Shown in pieces: positions 1 to 7,127 of a DNA stretch of 64,000 nt. The position numbers were made by a program, and so were the translations under genes. The stretch's first letter is position 1. Every line of letters starts with the position of its first letter. A model generated the notes under the pieces. It was not told the origin of the DNA. It worked only from the letters and a program-made list of their open reading frames with translations, and made no database searches. Source of the DNA: Planctomycetota bacterium. Lineage in GTDB: Bacteria > Planctomycetota > UBA8108 > JACQVS01. Where the stretch lies: NCBI GenBank assembly GCA_016209605.1, contig JACQVS010000160.1, forward strand, positions 1-64,000. The letters run 5' to 3'.

Positions 1-1
1 C

Positions 2-256
2 TCGTCCTGGCTGAAATCCGGGATGATGACCCGGCTCGACGGCCTGCGCACGCCCTTCGGGCCGCTGGCGGTGACGCTGCGAGTCTCTGAGGACGGCATG
101 ACAGCGGCTCTGCATATCGCTTCCTTGAGCGATCCGTCTTGTCGGAAGATCGTAGTGCACCTGGAGGGATGGGCGGCGAGCGGAAGCGCGGCCGTTCAGG
201 AACTCGCGCCGGACCAAGCCCATGAAGTCACCTTGACCTTGCAGCGCCACCAATGA
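2..256 (+). CDS. C-terminal end of an unrecognised (possibly glycosidase) protein, cut by window edge
   Basis: The reading frame is open from base 2 to a TGA at 254-256, so this is the last ~84 residues of a longer protein starting outside the window. The visible part alternates hydrophobic and charged residues like a beta-sandwich, and the phrase TPFGPLAVTLRVSEDG resembles the C-terminal beta domain of several secreted glycoside hydrolases. That resemblance is an inference from one short stretch. A sugar-active role would fit the GH36-like gene immediately downstream, which converges on it with 36 bases between the stops. An internal ATG at 23 is unlikely to be a true start, because the coding pattern continues upstream of it. 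Confidence 0.5.
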   Translation, partial: SSWLKSGMMTRLDGLRTPFGPLAVTLRVSEDGMTAALHIASLSDPSCRKIVVHLEGWAASGSAAVQELAPDQAHEVTLTLQRHQ

Positions 257-292
257 AGCGGGATCTCGACAGCTCATGGGCAAAGCTGGGAA

Positions 293-3118
293 TCATGGTC
301 CGCTTTTGAACAAGAGCAGCTCGGAAGCCGAGAGCGTCTCCAGGTGAACGGGAATCCCCTCGCGCATGAGGCTCGAGCCCTCGCTTCGAAACTTTTCGCC
401 CGTGGAATCCAGACGGACGGAGTAGGATTTGCCGCGGTCCAAGCCTTTGGGTTTGAAGAGGTAAACGTCCGTGTCAGCCGGGCCGATCCGGACCAGCGTG
501 GCCCAGCCGATGGATTTGTCGGGGCTGGCAAATTCGGCGACGAAATACCCACTGGAATCGACCCCTCCACGGGCGTTGACCGGCTGGTGGTGATACATCC
601 GGCATGTGGGCAGGGCCGGACGGATGAATTCCTTGTAGAGGGAGGCGTAATGGCGGTATTTTTCCAGGCGTAGGGGGCTGAGGTGCTCCAAGCTCGGCGC
701 TACGGTTCCAGCGAAGATCCATGGGGTACTGAGAGTGTAAGCGACGCGGAGATTGGTTTCAAAATTCTCGGCGTTCCCCGTGCCGCCGCCGCCATCGGCG
801 CCGTGAGCGATGATGAAGATCTCCGGAGGAAGGGCCAAAGTCTGCCCCGCGTAGTTCTGAAGCTCGTAAGGCAGGCGGAGGCCATCGGTGAGGTACTGTT
901 CGTGAAAGCGGCCCACCGTGGCCAGGTCGTTGCGCCCTCCACCGCAGGCGGCTTGCTGGAGGATCAGGTCCGGGTATTTCCGGTGGATTTGTTCAAAGGT
1001 CCGGTAGAAGCCTTCGTAATAGCGCCAGAAGTTGTTTTCCATGATGCCGTGTCTCGTGAACGGCGCTCCCTCTTTCGGCTCGGCGGAAGGCACGTTATAG
1101 TCCAGACGGAAGAGGTCCAGCGGGCAACGCTCGATCAACCTTTCCAATTCAGAGAGCATGTACGCGGCGACCAGCGGATCTGCCAGGTTGAGAACAGGAT
1201 ACGGTTCATACCAGCCGGTCCAGTCGGGGTGCATCTTGGCAATTCGACTGGCTGGACTGGCCTTTTCGATTTCGGCGTAAAGCCCGAAGAGCAGGCCCTT
1301 CTGGCCGGCGTAAGTGACCAGCGGTTCCAACCCGTTCGGAAAGCGCGAGGTCGACGGGAACCAGTCCCCTTGGTTGTCCCACCAGCCGGCGTCCATGATG
1401 AACAGCTCGGCGCCAATGGCTGCGGCGAGATCGATGTTCTTCCTGACCGCGTCCTCCGTGTATCCACCGGCATCGCCGAAATTTCGGGACAGGTAACCTT
1501 GATCCCCCGGCAGGGCATATTGAATCAAGTAGGATCTCTCGGGCCGGCGGTCCGGCAATACGGAGCGCCGAATGTGCTCGTGCATGGCATGGACGGCCTG
1601 GTCCAGATCCCCGGCCATCAGACCGAGATGCACCGCGGGGGTTTCGATGTTCTCTCCGGGCGCTATGATCCGCAACGGCTTGGAGGCCAAAGGCCCGATC
1701 CGAAAGCGAAGCGCGTCAGCGCCAGCATGACCGTAATCCAGTTGCATCTGCCAGTTGGCCGGCCAGGCCAGGTGCCCGATGAGGTACTGTCCTGTGCCTT
1801 CGTTGCGGACGATGAAAAAGGGATCATCGAAGCACTGGCCCTTGCGGCAGCCGATCTCGATGACTTCCGGTTTGCTGATGGACCGCCATCGGAACCAGCC
1901 TTCCCAACAATGATCGGACTCGCTGAAATGGCCCAAGGTAAAAGGATGGGAAGAGCGACCGGGCGGGTCAGGCTTTCCCCAGAATACGCGGTTCGCCACC
2001 AGCGAGCTGGTCCACGGATAGACGGCGGTCAAGGCGACCGGACGATCGGAGGTGTTGGCGATCTGGAGCCAGCGGCGCAGGACGGCGGTGCCGTCCAGGG
2101 CGGTGTGGACCTGGACCCGGATCGGTTTGCTGCGGTGGGCCAGCTCGACGAGACAACGGCGGGTATCCGAGTCGGACGGCGGCGATTCCGGGGCCGCGAT
2201 CAGCCGCCATTCTGGAGCAAGGGGCGCGCCGTCCAACTCGATCTGGAAGGCGTCCTCGGCGAAGCCTTCATAAGCGATCTTGAGCGTGCCGTCGGCGGCC
2301 CAATACCGCCCGAGCCAGCGCCCGCCAATCAAGGCCTCGGTGTAAACTGTCTTCTCGGAGACATAGTGAACTTCCTGGGAATACGGGGCTGTCCCGTTGC
2401 TCTTGCACAGGCTGATGTGGGGCGCCAGCTTGGCGCTGACCCAGGCGGGCTGGTTTGGCCCGAATTGGCCCCGACCGTCGGGGTTGAACTCCGGGACCGC
2501 TTTATCAAGGAGAATCAACTCGGGTTGCCCCTGGTTGTTCAGGCTGACCTGGCCATAGGACCAGGGACCGCTGGGATTCTCCCTATTGGAGAAATCGGCG
2601 GCTAGGTCCCACGTGTGGCCTCGGCTTTTGATGGCGAGATCGAGGCCGGTGTAATCGTTGCCGCCGAGCTCTACGATGATCCGATCCCCTTTTTGAAGTT
2701 TAAGTTCTTGCAGGCGTAGAACGGTGGAACCGCTGTTTTTCGCCATCTCGGCGAAAGGATGGGGGATCTGCGAATTGCAGGTGCTCCCGTTAGGGGGCAC
2801 CGGTACGGTGTCAACGAGTTTTTCCGCGTTGAGCCAGAGCGTGACCGAGGCGTCGGCGCTGTTTCTCAGTTTCCAGACGGCGCCGGTAACCGCCACGGTG
2901 ATTTCATCCGGGGCGGTCCAGCTGACTCCGGTGGGAGCGTGTCCGCCGCAGCGGCCCCTGGGGAAATCCAGTTCGAAATGAGGCTGGCCGACGAAAAATT
3001 TGGTGTGAGCGGCCGCTGGCTGAGGACTTCCCGAGAGGAAGCCGAAAGTTATCCCTAGCGCTGACAGGATCCGATAAAAGTTTGACCTCATGAGAAAATT
3101 ATACTGCCCCCCGGCCAT
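293..3118 (-). CDS. Secreted GH36-like alpha-galactosidase with N-terminal NPCBM-like domain
   Basis: The product is ~941 residues. The chosen start is the ATG at 3118, preceded by GGGAGGG at good spacing; a TTG at 3133 and an ATG at 3091 are alternatives. All give a signal peptide ending near PQPAAA. Residues ~60-260 look like an NPCBM/beta-sandwich domain and contain DLAADFSNRENPSGPWSYG, a motif shared with the gene at 28547. A supersandwich domain follows, then a GH36-type barrel with DAGWW near residue 575, FRLDYN near 673 (its Asp in the nucleophile position) and CGGGRNDL near 730 followed by the presumed acid/base region. The family releases alpha-galactose from oligo- and polysaccharides; this copy would act in the periplasm or outside. 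Substrate cannot be read from sequence. It lies downstream of a GH123-like gene on the same strand, so it probably belongs to a glycan-use group. Confidence 0.82.
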   Translation of the reverse strand: MAGGQYNFLMRSNFYRILSALGITFGFLSGSPQPAAAHTKFFVGQPHFELDFPRGRCGGHAPTGVSWTAPDEITVAVTGAVWKLRNSADASVTLWLNAEKLVDTVPVPPNGSTCNSQIPHPFAEMAKNSGSTVLRLQELKLQKGDRIIVELGGNDYTGLDLAIKSRGHTWDLAADFSNRENPSGPWSYGQVSLNNQGQPELILLDKAVPEFNPDGRGQFGPNQPAWVSAKLAPHISLCKSNGTAPYSQEVHYVSEKTVYTEALIGGRWLGRYWAADGTLKIAYEGFAEDAFQIELDGAPLAPEWRLIAAPESPPSDSDTRRCLVELAHRSKPIRVQVHTALDGTAVLRRWLQIANTSDRPVALTAVYPWTSSLVANRVFWGKPDPPGRSSHPFTLGHFSESDHCWEGWFRWRSISKPEVIEIGCRKGQCFDDPFFIVRNEGTGQYLIGHLAWPANWQMQLDYGHAGADALRFRIGPLASKPLRIIAPGENIETPAVHLGLMAGDLDQAVHAMHEHIRRSVLPDRRPERSYLIQYALPGDQGYLSRNFGDAGGYTEDAVRKNIDLAAAIGAELFIMDAGWWDNQGDWFPSTSRFPNGLEPLVTYAGQKGLLFGLYAEIEKASPASRIAKMHPDWTGWYEPYPVLNLADPLVAAYMLSELERLIERCPLDLFRLDYNVPSAEPKEGAPFTRHGIMENNFWRYYEGFYRTFEQIHRKYPDLILQQAACGGGRNDLATVGRFHEQYLTDGLRLPYELQNYAGQTLALPPEIFIIAHGADGGGGTGNAENFETNLRVAYTLSTPWIFAGTVAPSLEHLSPLRLEKYRHYASLYKEFIRPALPTCRMYHHQPVNARGGVDSSGYFVAEFASPDKSIGWATLVRIGPADTDVYLFKPKGLDRGKSYSVRLDSTGEKFRSEGSSLMREGIPVHLETLSASELLLFKSGP

Positions 3119-3196
3119 CGTGTCCCTCCCCAACTTTTTCCCTCCGGCGGCGATCCCCGGGAACGCGTCGAGATAAATTTTTAGGTTCTTTCAGGA

Positions 3197-4849
3197 TCAC
3201 CGCCGGCTCAGGCGCTTCCCCAGCTCCTCCCGGACCTCGTAGATCCGGGCGGGATTCTCCTCCCAGTCGGTCCAGCTCCGGGCCAGGCGCGCCGCCGCCT
3301 GGCCCGCGAAGGCTTTCTCGCCGCGAGCGGCGAGGAGGGCCAGATACTCGTAGTCCTCAAGGCCCTCCCGGATCTGCTTGAGCCGCATCGAGGCGACGGG
3401 GCCGGCGAGGCCGGCGGGCGCGCCGGGGTAGAAGAGGGAGCCTTCGCCGTTGAATTCCCCGTAAGTGCGCGGCCGGGTCCAGGCGTCTCCCACCTTCTCC
3501 CTGTAGACGGTCGACCAGTAGAGCAGGCCGGTCATGCCGCAGCGCCAGCTCATCCAGGCGGGGATGCGGTAGTTGAGAAGCGGGAAGTCGATCTCCCAGA
3601 ACGGCGTATCCCTCCCTTTCTCCCCCTGGCAGAGCGCCGTGTAGGACCAGAGTTCCTCGCCCGCGGCCAGCCGTTCCCTTCCGGCCTTCTCATCGAAGAG
3701 CGGCCAGAGGGGGACCCAGATGTCCACGCTCCCCGCCAGGGTGCCCCAGTCGGGATCCTGGGGAACCGGCTGCTCCGTGCACAGCACCTTGATGCCGGGC
3801 TGGGCCTCGTGGATGAGGCGGGCCCGTCGCCGCACCTCTTCATAAGCATTCGCGTCGTTCGGCTCATCCAGCACGTAGATATAGGCGAGCTTCTCCCACC
3901 CGTTCGCTTTCAAGTAGGCGTGGATCGACCGCAGGTAGGTCCGGTTGCGCTCCCGGTCCTTGCCGAGCGGATCGCTCCCCAGGAGATCGATCGGGAAACC
4001 GGTGACCTGGAGGCTTTCCATCCATTCCTTGAGCGCGGGATGCGTCCCGGCGGGATCGATGCTCCCATCGGCACGAACCTTGGGAAGCAGGTAGGCGGGG
4101 ATCGGCGGCGAGAGGCGGTGCGCCGCCAGCGCCTCGGCGTAGCGCCGCTCGAGGGGGCGGAACTCCGGGGCGCTCGGCTCGATGCCGTGCTCCCGCGCCA
4201 CGCGCCCGCCGAAGCCTCCGAAGTTGGAGCGCAGGGAAGGCCGGTCCGGCAGGATGAAATTCCAAACGGTGAGCTGGACCGGAACCGTTATCGCCGCCTG
4301 GCCCCGCGCCGCGACCGTCACCGCGCCCGTATAATCTCCCGGCGCGGCATCCTTCTCGACGCGGACGTCCACCCACACCGCCTGGTTCCCGCCCGGCGCC
4401 ACATCGAACGGCACCGCGTTGAATCGAGCGCCCGCTGGCGGCTGGACGCTCTTGGAATCCAGGAACGGGATCAGCGCATCGGGATACCAGCCCTTGCCTT
4501 CCTTCGACTTGGGGCTGGGCTCCGCCACCTCCACAAAATGCTCCCGGAAGAGCGCCAGGCAACGCCGAGGGATGAGGCGGCCCCCATCGCCGCGGAAGTC
4601 GCTGAGTTCGACGCTCACCTCCTTCAGCCCCTTGGATCCGGCGCGCACCACGATCTGAAAAGGCTCGTACTCGTTGCACGCGGCCTTGATGCCGCCGAAC
4701 GGGGGCAAGGTCGGCCCGCCCTCGGGGCGTACCCGTATCAAACCGCTGGCGAGCTGGACCGACATCGCCGGAGGCGCGGCGGCGGCCCGCGAAACGCAGG
4801 CGGCTGCGCCTGCCAGAGTCCCAAGCACAAGCAATCCGTTCATCCGCAT
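3197..4849 (-). CDS. Secreted GH123-like / DUF4091 glycosidase
   Basis: 550 residues. The start at 4849 is fixed by GAGGAGG a few bases upstream and by the signal peptide MNGLLVLGTLAGAAACVSRA just after it; the frame is open much further upstream, but there it only overlaps the next gene and has low-complexity content. An N-terminal beta-sandwich (~30-200) has the NQAVWVDVRVEKDAAPGDYTG phrase typical of this group. A barrel follows with YVLDEPND near residue 330, an Asp-Glu pair in the position used by GH123 enzymes. The C-terminus has the DUF4091 signature REGLEDYEYLALL. GH123 enzymes are beta-N-acetylgalactosaminidases working by substrate-assisted catalysis, but DUF4091 members are mostly uncharacterised, so specificity is open. 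It lies 41 bases after the preceding gene and 78 bases before the GH36-like gene. Confidence 0.78.
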   Translation of the reverse strand: MRMNGLLVLGTLAGAAACVSRAAAAPPAMSVQLASGLIRVRPEGGPTLPPFGGIKAACNEYEPFQIVVRAGSKGLKEVSVELSDFRGDGGRLIPRRCLALFREHFVEVAEPSPKSKEGKGWYPDALIPFLDSKSVQPPAGARFNAVPFDVAPGGNQAVWVDVRVEKDAAPGDYTGAVTVAARGQAAITVPVQLTVWNFILPDRPSLRSNFGGFGGRVAREHGIEPSAPEFRPLERRYAEALAAHRLSPPIPAYLLPKVRADGSIDPAGTHPALKEWMESLQVTGFPIDLLGSDPLGKDRERNRTYLRSIHAYLKANGWEKLAYIYVLDEPNDANAYEEVRRRARLIHEAQPGIKVLCTEQPVPQDPDWGTLAGSVDIWVPLWPLFDEKAGRERLAAGEELWSYTALCQGEKGRDTPFWEIDFPLLNYRIPAWMSWRCGMTGLLYWSTVYREKVGDAWTRPRTYGEFNGEGSLFYPGAPAGLAGPVASMRLKQIREGLEDYEYLALLAARGEKAFAGQAAARLARSWTDWEENPARIYEVREELGKRLSRR

Positions 4850-4890
4850 GAATCCTCCTCCGGCCGATGGCCTGGGCTGAATAGACCAGC

Positions 4891-6897
4891 TCAACGGCCC
4901 GCCGGGGCCGGATCGAGCCGGCCTATGAGGACGGACGCGACCCCCTCGCGATCGATCTCGGCGCTGAGGATGGCGTCGCGGCCGGCCTGGAGGAACCTCT
5001 CCAGCCGCCAGGACCGCACCTGCTGATGGGGGGCCTGGAGGTTCAGGTCCTGGACGGTCTCGGCCAGGCGGGCGCTTCCTGCATGGGCATGAGACTGCCC
5101 GCGCTGTAGCCGGGTCCCCCCTTCTTCGAGGACCTGCTGCGTCGGCACGGTCGCTTTCAGGTCGCGCATCTCCTTGAGGGCCGCATCGGCCCCCAGAAGC
5201 CTCCAGCGGACCAGGTCCTGGCCGCCGCTCCGATCCCAGGCCTGGCGGAAGTCCAGGCCCTCCCCGCAAGTAGTGGCCACGGCGTCGGGGATCTCCACCA
5301 CCGCGAAGCCGGTGCCGCCCGCGACCAGCTCGAAATGCGCGATGAAGCCCTGCAGCTTGACCTGCCGGAGGCCGAGAAACTCCCCCGGCACCCCGGCGAC
5401 CGAGCAGCGCCAGAGCATTTGATCTCCAGCCGGTTTGATCCCCTCGCTCCAGCCCGGCTTCAGCCAGCCGCCCGCCTCCTCGAGGGCGCGGAGCTTCAGG
5501 TACTGGTCGCGCGGCAGCTTCAACCCGGTGAGCGCGGCCATGGCCATGGGGAAGGAACGGCTCATTTCATCCTGCAGGAACTTCTTGACGGTTCGATGCG
5601 CCTCTTCCGATCCGTAGACCGCCAGGCACCGCCCGCGCGCCCACAGGCGGTTCTCCTTCTTCCCCCACACCTCCGGAGCCCGGGCGCGGAACCTCTCCTC
5701 GAAATCATCGGCGTTCCAGGGGAAGGCGCGCTCATCGGAAAACAGCTTCCGGCTTCCGGGGCCCGGCCAGATCTTGCCCCCCGGCCTCGAAAAGAGGAGC
5801 GACAGATCATAAAAGCGCAGCCCCGCTGGTTTTTTCTCCTCGGAACGGCTTTCTCCGGCTGGAGAAGCCTTCACCTGAAGCAAAATCGCCGCCGGTTCAC
5901 CGTTCGAAGCCCGGGAGATCTCCCCCAGAAGGATGGCCTGGCCCGCCGGGGCCGAAACGACCGTGGAAAGGAGCAGTTCATCGACCACGGGCAGCTCCAC
6001 GGTCCCCAGATCGCACCCCAGGTACCAGGACTCCGCCTTGACCCGGTAGCTCCCCAGGGCGATATCGAGCCAGACCGGTCCATCGCGGTCCGGCCAGACC
6101 GGCAGCGCTTCCAGCCGCTCTCCCGCGGGGAACGAGCTGAGCACGGGGTTGATGACCGGGATCACGCCGGCCTGGCTGACCTCGTAATCGTTCAGGAAGG
6201 AAAACACCTCCTCCGAGCCGGCTTCCAGGCGCTGGCCGCTCCGGCCGCTGGCCCGCAGGAGGCGCGAGCGCGGGTCGGAGAGCAGCTTTTCGAAGACCTC
6301 CGCTTCGAAGTATATTCCTTGATCCCGCCAGCCAGGCCTCGCGGCCTCCAGGGCCTCCGGGGAAGCGAGCAGGCACTCGACCTGCAGGGAGGTCTCGGCC
6401 TCCTCCACCGCCGGCTGGAGGACGGACCTCACCCACCGGACCTCCTCCGCCGTTCCCTCGGCCCGGATCCGCCCTCCTTGCACGGACAGCTCCGGCCCCG
6501 CCGGTTTTTCAGCCTGCGAATCGGCCCTGCGGCCATTCCGGAGGTCCGTCAGGATCTGGAAGAGGTTTTCGAGCCCGACGAGCGCTCCGGGATCGGATCT
6601 TTCACAGGTCTCGGCGCCCCCACTATCTCGGTCGGGGCCGAATGCGAAACCACGAGGTTTCCCGATGTCGTCACCGCTCCAGAAGATCAGCGGGCCGTAA
6701 GGCTCGAGGACAAAGGACGCTTGCGGCGGGGGGCTGACCAGCCCGCTCACGTCGATGAGCAGGCTCTCCTTCTTCTCGGGCTCTTCCCCGAGCACCGGGG
6801 GCGGCCGGAGCGGGGAAGTCGGCAGCAGAAAAAACCACGGGACCGCGATGGCAATGGCGATGCGGATAGTCTGGGGAATTTTTCGGGCGAGCGGCAT
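4891..6897 (-). CDS. Unknown secreted protein, possibly with secretin-N-like modules
   Basis: 668 residues. The ATG at 6897 has a strong AAAGGAGG six bases upstream. The N-terminus (RKIPQTIRIAIAIAVPWFFL) is a signal peptide or anchor. I do not recognise a named family. Two stretches, LSVQGGRIRAEGTAEEVRWV (~residues 130-155) and RCLAVYGSEEAHRTVKKFLQ (~415-440), share the pattern 'short strand, charged helix' found in N-domains of secretins and in many planctomycete proteins that compare results before and after a test. That is a weak structural guess. The protein is rich in Glu, Trp and Pro and has few Cys. It is the first gene of a minus-strand group leading into two glycosidases, and a double-hairpin element (6935-6998) lies in its presumed 5' leader. 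Confidence 0.6.
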   Translation of the reverse strand: MPLARKIPQTIRIAIAIAVPWFFLLPTSPLRPPPVLGEEPEKKESLLIDVSGLVSPPPQASFVLEPYGPLIFWSGDDIGKPRGFAFGPDRDSGGAETCERSDPGALVGLENLFQILTDLRNGRRADSQAEKPAGPELSVQGGRIRAEGTAEEVRWVRSVLQPAVEEAETSLQVECLLASPEALEAARPGWRDQGIYFEAEVFEKLLSDPRSRLLRASGRSGQRLEAGSEEVFSFLNDYEVSQAGVIPVINPVLSSFPAGERLEALPVWPDRDGPVWLDIALGSYRVKAESWYLGCDLGTVELPVVDELLLSTVVSAPAGQAILLGEISRASNGEPAAILLQVKASPAGESRSEEKKPAGLRFYDLSLLFSRPGGKIWPGPGSRKLFSDERAFPWNADDFEERFRARAPEVWGKKENRLWARGRCLAVYGSEEAHRTVKKFLQDEMSRSFPMAMAALTGLKLPRDQYLKLRALEEAGGWLKPGWSEGIKPAGDQMLWRCSVAGVPGEFLGLRQVKLQGFIAHFELVAGGTGFAVVEIPDAVATTCGEGLDFRQAWDRSGGQDLVRWRLLGADAALKEMRDLKATVPTQQVLEEGGTRLQRGQSHAHAGSARLAETVQDLNLQAPHQQVRSWRLERFLQAGRDAILSAEIDREGVASVLIGRLDPAPAGR

Positions 6898-6934
6898 GAG
6901 GCCTCCTTTTTCTCTGCGGGGCGCTTCTCTATAT

Positions 6935-6998
6935 TGCGGGCTCCGCCCGCAACCGAGCTATCCGCAACTTCTCCGCATTTTGCGGAGAAGTTGCGGAG
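6935..6998. repeat. Double-hairpin dispersed element, copy 1
   Basis: Two adjacent inverted repeats. The first is GCGGGC-TCC-GCCCGC (6936-6950). The second is a perfect 16-bp stem, CCGCAACTTCTCCGCA (6962-6977), a three-base loop and its complement (6981-6996). The linker AACCGAGCTAT is also kept in a second copy at 63948-64000. Here it lies between divergent genes, 37 bases upstream of the minus-strand ATG at 6897 and about 130 bases before the plus-strand ATG at 7128. The orientation relative to the minus-strand gene matches copy 2. It could be a REP-like mobile palindrome or a shared RNA leader structure. Confidence 0.85.
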
Positions 6999-7127
6999 GA
7001 AGAATCTATTGAAGGTCAATTTCCAAATCCATGTTCCTTATAAAACTCTATTGGAGTCGGCCCCCAAATCCACTAAAATCTGGGGTACGCTTGGAGTCAA
7101 AGTTTCACCTTTTCGGAGTGCGCCTCT

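Noticed and set aside
683-2605. Plus-strand open frame of 640 codons
   Set aside because: It lies wholly antisense to the GH36-like gene, which has a signal peptide and catalytic motifs; the translation has no recognisable family and is an artefact of high GC.
4850-5269. Upstream extension of the DUF4091 gene
   Set aside because: It adds low-complexity Arg/Gly/Pro residues over the preceding gene; the ATG at 4849 has a ribosome site and a signal peptide.
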